This document shows, piece after piece, positions 1 through 5,583 of a DNA stretch of 9,661 bases; position 1 is the first letter of the stretch, and each line of letters begins with the position of its first letter. The translations under genes were made by a program, and so were the position numbers. The stretch is from an uncultured Pseudomonadota bacterium. GTDB taxonomy: Bacteria > Pseudomonadota > Gammaproteobacteria > Methylococcales > Methylomonadaceae. Location: the NCBI GenBank assembly GCA_903953455.1, contig CAJBJW010000229.1:1-9661 (forward strand), read 5' to 3'. Under the pieces are notes generated by a model, which made no database searches, was not told where the DNA came from, and saw only the letters and a program-made list of their open reading frames with translations.

Positions 1-74
1 CCAAACTTGACGGAAATATTCTCAAATAATGGCTTTGCGCCAAATTGCATGGTGATGTTTGCTGTGGAGATCAA
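1..74 (-). CDS. ybiT: ABC-F family ATPase, YbiT-like (N-terminus only, runs off left edge)
   Basis: This is the first 24 codons of a minus-strand gene. From the internal Met at position 50 the protein reads MQFGAKPLFENISVKF, which closely matches my memory of the E. coli YbiT N-terminus (TMQFGSKPLFENISVKF). ABC-F proteins carry two ABC ATPase domains and no membrane segments; many act on ribosomes during translation. Only the strand just before the Walker A loop is visible. I placed the start at a TTG (bases 72-74) because the family begins about eight residues before the MQFG segment and an AGGG lies 8 nt upstream (83-86). The ATG at 48-50 would cut into the conserved segment. Family assignment is fairly firm. 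The exact subfamily rests on a short stretch. Confidence 0.75.
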   Translation of the reverse strand, partial: MISTANITMQFGAKPLFENISVKF

Positions 75-82
75 AATGGTTA

Positions 83-86
83 CCCT
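83..86 (-). promoter_or_regulatory. Ribosome binding site supporting a TTG start
   Basis: On the minus strand AGGG lies 8 nt before the TTG proposed as start of the ABC-F gene. No comparable purine stretch precedes the ATG at 50, so this site decides the start choice. Confidence 0.45.
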
Positions 87-113
87 AAAAATTTAAGTGA
101 AAAATAATAATGA

Positions 114-130
114 GATATAGCGATATATCG
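114..130. repeat. Palindromic AT-rich element in the ybiT/ppnP intergenic region
   Basis: GATATA (114-119) and TATATC (124-129) are perfect inverted copies around GCGA. The overlapping 121-130 is itself a perfect 10-bp palindrome (CGATATATCG). It lies upstream of the ABC-F gene and downstream of ppnP, where a promoter or operator for the ABC-F gene would be expected. No convincing -35/-10 pair was found. Function is unknown. Confidence 0.4.
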
Positions 131-137
131 TGTTTTA

Positions 138-168
138 CCTGTGTTACGAAAAATAGTCATAACACAGG
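138..168. repeat. Perfect 9-bp inverted repeat (hairpin) after ppnP
   Basis: CCTGTGTTA (138-146) and TAACACAGG (160-168) are exact inverted copies around a 13-nt loop. Past one A/C mismatch the stem can gain three more A-T pairs. It lies 40 bases beyond the ppnP stop in the direction of ppnP transcription and inside the leader region of the ABC-F gene. Neither strand has a good T-run after the stem, so a standard intrinsic terminator is not supported. A Rho-assisted terminator, leader structure or operator is possible. Confidence 0.5.
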
Positions 169-207
169 CAAATTTTAAGCGGAGATTATTGCAGCGAAAA
201 GACGAAA

Positions 208-519
208 TTAATTCAAGAATGAACAAATATAATCAGTGCCTTGATGAACACGTACTGTAAATTGTGCATTCTCTGGCACATTAAAAACTTGCCCACCTAC
301 CACTGAAAGCCAGTCATCACCTGGCAATAACACATCAAGCTCTCCAGAAAGAATTTCCATAATTTCTGCAGCAGCGGTATTGAAAACATATTCTCCAGGC
401 AACATGAAGCCCAGTGTTTTTGTTGTACCGTCTGCAAATTTAAGTGTGCGACTTGTTACATTACCATCAAAATAGACGTTTGCTTTTTTGACAACAGTAA
501 CCTGACTAAAATCTGACAT
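208..519 (-). CDS. ppnP: Pyrimidine/purine nucleoside phosphorylase PpnP (DUF1255/YaiE family)
   Basis: This 103-residue cytosolic protein belongs to the small single-domain cupin family of E. coli YaiE (94 aa), renamed PpnP. Family members cleave many purine and pyrimidine nucleosides with phosphate, giving the free base and ribose-1-phosphate, so the likely role is nucleoside salvage. Recognisable pieces are an N-terminal VYFDGNV (about residues 15-21), the GEYVFNT segment (about 42-48), the core SGELDVLLPG followed by W (about 58-70), and VFNVPENAQF (about 78-87), all in the family order. The start is well supported by AAGGA 8 nt upstream (528-532). It follows the HD-GYP gene by 44 nt on the same strand, so the two could be co-transcribed. 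Nothing is odd in the reading frame. Confidence 0.93.
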   Translation of the reverse strand: MSDFSQVTVVKKANVYFDGNVTSRTLKFADGTTKTLGFMLPGEYVFNTAAAEIMEILSGELDVLLPGDDWLSVVGGQVFNVPENAQFTVRVHQGTDYICSFLN

Positions 520-527
520 GGTTTATT

Positions 528-532
528 TCCTT
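528..532 (-). promoter_or_regulatory. Ribosome binding site of ppnP
   Basis: AAGGA on the minus strand, 8 nt before the ppnP ATG, is one of the better Shine-Dalgarno matches in the window and fixes the start. Confidence 0.6.
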
Positions 533-563
533 TTTCTCTATTTTGTATTTGTAAAATTTAAAA

Positions 564-1346
564 TTATGCTTTTTCGGTTGGGACATAAATGATTTTTTGT
601 CCACGATAATTGGAGCGAATCTGCTCAAGCCGGTGTTCAGTTAACTCAGCACCTTGACTCACTAGAATGGTTCCGTATTGATCACATAAATCGCCTTGCT
701 CTAGAATGCCTGGTGTCAAATAAACTACTTTATAAAGTCGCAAATCATTATCTTCAACAGGTAAATAAAAGACAGGGTTACGCTCAAGTAAACTTAAAAA
801 TACATCGACCAATTCGGGATCAAGATCATTCCCACTCGCCGTATTTTTCAAATAATTCACGACATCAGAGGGAACAGAGCGCTCATCGCCATACATATCA
901 CCAACCATCATCGCATCATATAAATCAGCAATGGCTAAAATACGCGCAGCAAGCGGAATATCGTCACCTTTCAGCTGATCTGGGTACCCCTTACCATTAA
1001 ATTTTTCATGATGATGGCGAATGATATCGATAATACCTTTATCAGCAATCACTTTTGCAAGTAAATTCTCGCCTTCCGTGATGTGTTGCTGAATAAATTC
1101 TGCGTCTTTTTGTAGCGGCAAATGCAATGACGTTTTTGATAAATCAATATCCAGCTTCAAAAAACCAAAATCGTGAATTAATCCTGCTAAATAAATTCTT
1201 TTTTTAAATTCAGCAGATTGATTCAGTTCTTTGGCAAGTTCAAAGGCATAACACGCAACGCGTTTGCTATGCAGACCCAGCTTAATATCTGCCTTATGTT
1301 GCGCTAAAAGTAAAATTTCAAGTAATCCGCTATTTATCATGCTCAT
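564..1346 (-). CDS. HD-GYP domain protein, probable c-di-GMP phosphodiesterase with altered HDxGK motif
   Basis: The 260-residue protein has no receiver domain or membrane segment. The HD-GYP domain spans about residues 10-185. It shows the first-helix His26, the HD pair His58-Asp59, His88, the HHE..NGKGYP signature at 112-122 and Asp141 of the IADLYDAM segment, so the set of binuclear metal ligands looks complete. HD-GYP proteins hydrolyse c-di-GMP to pGpG or GMP. The odd point is the HD motif, which reads HDFGFLK: the lysine of HDxGK is Phe62. Residues about 200-260 form a small C-terminal domain (LTPGILEQGD then GTILVSQGAELT) of the kind attached to many HD-GYP proteins. The gene sits 87 nt after the DUF1451 gene, 44 nt before ppnP, and near a divergent kinase/GGDEF pair. 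Met3 (ATG at 1340) is an alternative start, and neither start has a strong ribosome site. Activity is likely but not certain. Confidence 0.88.
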   Translation of the reverse strand: MSMINSGLLEILLLAQHKADIKLGLHSKRVACYAFELAKELNQSAEFKKRIYLAGLIHDFGFLKLDIDLSKTSLHLPLQKDAEFIQQHITEGENLLAKVIADKGIIDIIRHHHEKFNGKGYPDQLKGDDIPLAARILAIADLYDAMMVGDMYGDERSVPSDVVNYLKNTASGNDLDPELVDVFLSLLERNPVFYLPVEDNDLRLYKVVYLTPGILEQGDLCDQYGTILVSQGAELTEHRLEQIRSNYRGQKIIYVPTEKA

Positions 1347-1380
1347 AATTCGTCACACATAATTTTGTTAGTAGGTTATA

Positions 1381-1400
1381 GTTGCCATTTTAGTGGCAGC
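1381..1400. repeat. Short inverted repeat between the DUF1451 and HD-GYP genes
   Basis: GTTGCCA (1381-1387) pairs with TGGCAGC (1394-1400), seven pairs including one G-T, around a 6-nt loop. It is in the 87-nt gap between the two minus-strand genes. No T-run follows on the minus strand, so it is at best a weak attenuator or mRNA processing structure, and it may be chance. Confidence 0.3.
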
Positions 1401-1433
1401 GCGATATAGATTCAATGCCTGCACAATACTAGC

Positions 1434-1919
1434 TTATCGACGAACAAACGTGTGATTATGACAAGTTGGGCATGGTGGAATATGACTGGTGGTTTTAAAT
1501 GAAATCTCTTTACCACAATCATCACACTCGAATGTGCCTGCAATGGTAATACTACCACTTTCATATTTTTGATGCGTTTGCGCATCATGTTTGAGTTTTG
1601 CAAGTTCAATGCGGGTTTTATCAGCGACGCTTAAAAAAGCATCCCAAGTTAAATTTTCAATTAACTTAATATCAAATTTCAACCACTCGCTAAGTGAATT
1701 GTTATCGTGCGCAGCTAAATTTTTTGCAGCATGTTCAATATCGCGTTTAACATGACCTGACACCTGCTCTAATTCTTCATGCGTTAAATCAGATGATTCA
1801 CGTGTTTTTTCTTTCGATGTTTCAAATGCGTCTGTAAAAGAATCCAATGTTTCTTCCATGGTTTCATGCAAATGATGCATAAACTGGCTGTACGCAGCAA
1901 TCAATTTGGGTGTATTCAT
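1434..1919 (-). CDS. Zinc ribbon-containing protein, DUF1451 (YbeL-like)
   Basis: The 161-residue soluble protein matches the DUF1451 pattern of E. coli YbeL. A charged, mostly helical N-terminal part (about 1-125) begins with a Tyr-Ser-Gln-Phe helix and contains the LTHEELEQVSGHVKRDIE segment typical of the family. It is followed by a C-terminal zinc ribbon with Cys132-x2-Cys135 and Cys150-x2-Cys153, and a short tail ending in two arginines. The ribbon should bind one zinc; the family has no established function that I know of. The start is supported by AGAGGA just upstream of the ATG (about 1924-1929). The gene is first in a leftward series (DUF1451, HD-GYP, ppnP) and diverges from the histidine kinase gene, so it shares its upstream region with that gene. 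Length is as expected. Confidence 0.88.
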   Translation of the reverse strand: MNTPKLIAAYSQFMHHLHETMEETLDSFTDAFETSKEKTRESSDLTHEELEQVSGHVKRDIEHAAKNLAAHDNNSLSEWLKFDIKLIENLTWDAFLSVADKTRIELAKLKHDAQTHQKYESGSITIAGTFECDDCGKEISFKTTSHIPPCPTCHNHTFVRR

Positions 1920-1940
1920 AAAATCCTCTAAAAAGCTAAT

Positions 1941-1952
1941 TAAGACTAAGAC
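1941..1952. repeat. Tandem hexamer TAAGAC x2 in the divergent control region
   Basis: Two adjacent copies of TAAGAC lie in the 185-bp region between the divergent DUF1451 and kinase genes, about 20 bp upstream of the DUF1451 start. It could be a regulator site or coincidence. No other copy was seen nearby. Confidence 0.2.
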
Positions 1953-2017
1953 ATGGCTATTCTAACCGGTTTGCACCAAAAAGAATAAAACCATCAATAA
2001 AAATTCGTTTAAAAAAA

Positions 2018-2023
2018 TATAAT
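2018..2023 (+). promoter_or_regulatory. Candidate -10 element for the histidine kinase operon
   Basis: A consensus TATAAT lies 82 nt upstream of the kinase ATG at 2105. No recognisable -35 hexamer sits 16-18 nt upstream, so the promoter would be weak or activator-dependent. A transcript starting near 2030 would begin almost at the TTG at 2033, which argues for the ATG at 2105 as the true start. Confidence 0.4.
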
Positions 2024-2104
2024 GACAATAACTTGCGTTATTTTGCTATTCCCTTAAAAAAGATTATTATCACAATACACCATTCACACTCAATACGAAC
2101 AAGA

Positions 2105-4036
2105 ATGTCATTGATCAAAAAAATAGCCACGTATTTTCCTCATTCACTTAAAACACGTTTAATGGGGGTTACTTTGTTATTTTTACTTCTACCGACCGGT
2201 ATTTTGGGCTATCTTGGCTATGATTATTTAGCAGGTAATATCAAAAAAACACAGATTCGTGCCGTCGCAAATGTGGCTGACATGCGATTTGATCAACTAG
2301 TTGAGCTTTTTAAAACAAGTAATACTCGGGCAATACATTTTTTAAATCACCTTTCATCTGAATGCAAACGCAATGACGAGGCCAAAAATGATCAGGATGA
2401 TTGTCTAAAGAGCACTTTAACGAATTTCATTGATGAAGAAGGAGCACTCAGTGCGACTTTAACGCATTCAACTGGTGAAGAACTAACCGTTGGCCATCCA
2501 ACTAGTTTACAAATAAAACCCTTTCAAGAAAAACAACTTGTCGGCTTTAGCAAAGCCAGTAGCAATAGTTCACATCAGTACTACATAAAAATATGTAATG
2601 AAAGCTCACTCGATTGCCTTTTAGTCATTTATCCAATTAAAGCCATACAACATATTTTTATGGCCAATTCGGGACTGGGTGTTTCAGGTGATGTATTTTT
2701 ACTTGATGCAAATAGCGCTTTTATCACCCGTCCGCATTTACTCACTCGCCAATCAAATAGTGAATCACCCGAAGACCATGCCACGCAGCATTGCTTAACA
2801 CGCAAGAATGCTGAAATACTCGATATTGATAGACGCAATATTGACATTATTCATAGCTTTCGTTTTGTGCCTGAAATGGGTGGCGGTTGTATCATGGCGC
2901 ATTTAGATCAAAAAGAAGCCTTCGCGACACTCAACATCATGCAGTGGCGGGTAGCCTTAATTGCGATGACATTAATTGGTTTTGCACTTTATATTGCATT
3001 ACTCGTAGGCAGAAACATAGTACGTCCTATCGACAAACTCTGCGAAGTGACCCATGAAATTATCAATGGGAACTACACGGTATCCGCTGTCGTAGTTGGT
3101 GATGATGAAATTTCAGCACTAGCCAATGCATTTAATTTAATGACAAAGCGCTTAGAAAGTGCGTTTGAAGAGCTACACGGACAGCAGACCCAACTCGAGT
3201 ATGAAGTGCAAAAACGCACACAAGAATTGTTTTTTGCTAAAAATCAAGCTGAAGAAGCATTAGCACTCCTACAAGAAACGCAACAAAGCCTTGTGCAAGC
3301 AGAAAAAATGGCTGTTTTGGGTGGCTTAGTCGCCGGCGTTGCCCATGAAATCAATACACCTTTAGGCATTACACTCACCTCTGCGTCATTTTTAAGTGAT
3401 GAAACACGAAAAACATCCACGCGCTACAAAGAAGGTGATTTAAGTGGTGATGAATTAGAAGCCTATTTTGAAGTTGCAACACAATCCACACAACTTAGCG
3501 TCATTAACTGTCATCGCGCAGCAGATTTAATTCATAGCTTCAAGCAAGTCGCTGTTGACCAAACAAGTAATAATCAACGCGAATTTAATTTAAAAATTTA
3601 TCTTGAGGAGGTTTTATTTAGTCTTCGCCCCGCACTTAAAAAAACCAATATAAAAGTGCAACTTAGCTGCCCAACCAATTTATGGCTGATTAATTACCCT
3701 GGCGCAATTTCTCAAATTATTACGAATTTCGTGATGAATTCATTACTTCATGCGTATGAACCCAATCAATGCGGTACAATTCGTTTGAATATTATTGAAT
3801 CAATCAATGATAGAATTGAATTACATTACAGTGATGATGGAAAAGGGATTCCCCTTGATATTCAAAGTAAGATTTTTGATCCATTTTTCACCACTAAACG
3901 CAGCAATGGCGGAAGTGGTTTGGGATTACATTTAGTCTATAATATTGTTCATCAAAAATTAAAAGGAACATTAACACTCCAAAGTATTGAAGGTGAAGGC
4001 ACAACGTTTATTCTCAATTTTGCACGACAGCTCTAA
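2105..4036 (+). CDS. Membrane sensor histidine kinase (periplasmic sensor, HAMP, HisKA, HATPase_c)
   Basis: From ATG 2105 the protein has 643 residues. Order of parts: TM1 about 19-39; a periplasmic sensor of about 240 residues, probably Cache-like (segment GDVFLLDAN near its end) with six cysteines; TM2 about 281-302; HAMP about 303-355; a coiled coil about 355-405; HisKA with His414 in AHEINTPLG as the phosphorylated residue; and HATPase_c with Asn545 in the N-box, DDGKGIP at 577-583, FDPFFTTK, and GGSGLGL at 602-608. All kinase boxes are intact. The H-box type and coiled-coil linker resemble kinases that pair with separate response regulators. The regulator gene starts 45 nt downstream, so phosphotransfer to it is likely. 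The frame stays open up to a TTG at 2033 (24 extra residues), but that TTG has no ribosome site and lies almost on the predicted transcription start. The signal sensed cannot be told from sequence. Confidence 0.92.
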   Translation: MSLIKKIATYFPHSLKTRLMGVTLLFLLLPTGILGYLGYDYLAGNIKKTQIRAVANVADMRFDQLVELFKTSNTRAIHFLNHLSSECKRNDEAKNDQDDCLKSTLTNFIDEEGALSATLTHSTGEELTVGHPTSLQIKPFQEKQLVGFSKASSNSSHQYYIKICNESSLDCLLVIYPIKAIQHIFMANSGLGVSGDVFLLDANSAFITRPHLLTRQSNSESPEDHATQHCLTRKNAEILDIDRRNIDIIHSFRFVPEMGGGCIMAHLDQKEAFATLNIMQWRVALIAMTLIGFALYIALLVGRNIVRPIDKLCEVTHEIINGNYTVSAVVVGDDEISALANAFNLMTKRLESAFEELHGQQTQLEYEVQKRTQELFFAKNQAEEALALLQETQQSLVQAEKMAVLGGLVAGVAHEINTPLGITLTSASFLSDETRKTSTRYKEGDLSGDELEAYFEVATQSTQLSVINCHRAADLIHSFKQVAVDQTSNNQREFNLKIYLEEVLFSLRPALKKTNIKVQLSCPTNLWLINYPGAISQIITNFVMNSLLHAYEPNQCGTIRLNIIESINDRIELHYSDDGKGIPLDIQSKIFDPFFTTKRSNGGSGLGLHLVYNIVHQKLKGTLTLQSIEGEGTTFILNFARQL

Positions 4037-4043
4037 ACCGCTG

Positions 4044-4062
4044 TTAACACTTTTATTAACAC
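4044..4062. repeat. Direct repeat TTAACAC x2 between kinase and regulator genes
   Basis: Two copies of TTAACAC (4044-4050, 4056-4062) start 12 bp apart in the 45-bp gap. The same stretch also contains the inverted pair GTTAA/TTAAC. The arrangement could mark a regulator site for the downstream gene, but AT-rich chance similarity is as likely. Confidence 0.2.
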
Positions 4063-4081
4063 CAAATAAAACATAAATATC

Positions 4082-5557
4082 ATGATTGAAAAAAACACTC
4101 TAAATCTTAAAGAAAATACACAAGCCGCGCCTAAATCAAACTCAACACTAATTGCCCAACCATGGCGTATTTTAGTGGTTGATGACGACGCTGACATTCA
4201 ATCAGTCACACGCCTTATTTTAGCCAATATTGTTTTTAAAAATCGTCCAATTGAACTCATTAGTGCTTATAGCGCCGCTGAAGCACGCGATATTTTAAGC
4301 ACGCAAAAAAATATTGCTGTGGCACTGCTTGATGTGGTCATGGAAACTGATGATGCAGGCCTAGAATTAGTTAAAATCATTCGCAATGAATTACATAATA
4401 ATGTAATTCGTATTATTCTGCGCACAGGTCAACCCGGTCATGCGCCTGAAGAAAGCGTTATCATTGATTATGATATTAACGACTACAAATCCAAAAATGA
4501 ATTAACCGCGCAAAAATTATTTACTGCTGTTGTCGCCGCACTTCGCGCTTATGAAACCATTGTATCGCTTAATAAAACGCGCAACGGCCTTGAAAAAATA
4601 CTACTGAGTTCTGATTCACTCTTTAAAATTCAATCCATGCACGAATTTTCATCCGGCATTTTAACGCAACTGAGTTCTTTTTTAGACTGCAAACCGCAAG
4701 GCATTATCTGTATTGAAGAAAATACAGCTCAAAAATGCCCACCGGCAAATGCCTTAACAGAAAACATGAAAATTACCGCGGTAACCGATGAATTTGAATG
4801 TTGCCTAAAATGCAACCTAGACGGCTCATGTGGGCATAGCGAACTCGCGCAACTAATTCAACTTACCTCATCTAAACGTGAACATCAATTCGCTGGCAAT
4901 TACAGCGCATTTTATTTAGAAACCAGTGCAGCAAAAGCAACTATTGCACTGGTTTGCAGTGAACATGTCATTGATTCAAGTGATCAAACATTGCTCGAAG
5001 TTTTTACCTCAAAAATATCAATTGCCCTCGAAAATGCCGTTCATTATCAAAAAATGGTATCGCTTGAAAAAGCTGCCGTTACTGATTTCCTGACGGGTCT
5101 TTATAATCGTCGTCAGTTGCTTCGCCTTGGAATTCCTCTTCTTGCTGAGGCCAATCGAAATAATCCACTGACTGTTTCCATTATAAATATTGATTTTTTC
5201 AAATTAATTAATGAAAAATATGGGCATGATTTAGGTGACGTTGTACTAAAACAAGTCGGTCAATTGATGCTGAGTCACTTTCGTGAAGAAGACCTTGTCT
5301 CACGCTATGGTGGCAAAGAGTTTTGCATTATCGCCCCTTCCTTGCCGGCTAATAAAGCTTTTGTTTTATTTGATAATTTTCGACAATTACTCGAAAATAC
5401 GGAAATTGAAATTCTGCCAAATGAGAAAATAAAAGTCACCGTCAGTATTGGCATCACAACGGATTTATGTCCCAATTTGGATGATATGATCGCCGCAGCA
5501 GAAAGTTTACTTTATCAAGCAAAAAGTGCTGGGCGTAATTGTGTCTTTGTTAGATAG
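4082..5557 (+). CDS. Response regulator: REC, DUF3369-like region, degenerate GGDEF domain
   Basis: The 491-residue cytosolic protein has three parts. REC spans about 28-145, with acidic residues Asp34-Asp36, phospho-acceptor Asp84, Thr115 and Lys136, so it should accept phosphate. A DUF3369-like/GAF-like region at about 150-320 contains many cysteines, including Cys240, Cys241, Cys244 and Cys250 followed by His252. GGDEF runs about 330-491, starting with TDFLTGLYNRR. In GGDEF the signature reads GGKEF (410-414) and the DxD motif reads NID (369-371). Counting against PleD as I remember it, both metal ligands (Asp327, Glu370) are Asn369 and Lys412. Guanine-binding Asn377 and Asp386 and the inhibitory-site Arg401-x2-Asp404 are kept. 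Cyclase activity is therefore unlikely; binding c-di-GMP or GTP and passing on a signal is the better guess. The usual partner of DUF3369 is HD-GYP. No clear ribosome site precedes the ATG. The upstream kinase is the probable phosphate donor. Confidence 0.9.
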   Translation: MIEKNTLNLKENTQAAPKSNSTLIAQPWRILVVDDDADIQSVTRLILANIVFKNRPIELISAYSAAEARDILSTQKNIAVALLDVVMETDDAGLELVKIIRNELHNNVIRIILRTGQPGHAPEESVIIDYDINDYKSKNELTAQKLFTAVVAALRAYETIVSLNKTRNGLEKILLSSDSLFKIQSMHEFSSGILTQLSSFLDCKPQGIICIEENTAQKCPPANALTENMKITAVTDEFECCLKCNLDGSCGHSELAQLIQLTSSKREHQFAGNYSAFYLETSAAKATIALVCSEHVIDSSDQTLLEVFTSKISIALENAVHYQKMVSLEKAAVTDFLTGLYNRRQLLRLGIPLLAEANRNNPLTVSIINIDFFKLINEKYGHDLGDVVLKQVGQLMLSHFREEDLVSRYGGKEFCIIAPSLPANKAFVLFDNFRQLLENTEIEILPNEKIKVTVSIGITTDLCPNLDDMIAAAESLLYQAKSAGRNCVFVR

Positions 5558-5583
5558 TTATTGTTAGTGGAAATGGTTTTGAT

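Noticed and set aside
1..96. Plus-strand open frame from the left edge to a TAA at 94-96, resembling a C-terminal end
   Set aside because: The opposite strand encodes the much more specific YbiT-type N-terminus over the same bases with an AGGG site, so the plus-strand reading is a shadow.
713..1000. Plus-strand open frame of 95 codons opposite the HD-GYP gene
   Set aside because: It lies wholly antisense to a well-supported gene, its protein is His/Gln-rich low-complexity with no family resemblance, and it has no ribosome site.
1412..1609. Minus-strand open frame of 65 codons
   Set aside because: It overlaps the DUF1451 zinc-ribbon gene in another frame on the same strand; the DUF1451 frame carries clear family motifs.
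2629..2847. Minus-strand open frame of 72 codons opposite the kinase
   Set aside because: It is antisense to the periplasmic sensor coding region and has no recognisable features.
4041..4081. Possible terminator or sRNA between kinase and regulator
   Set aside because: Only a 5-bp inverted pair and AT-rich sequence are present with no T-tract; the two genes are most simply one operon.
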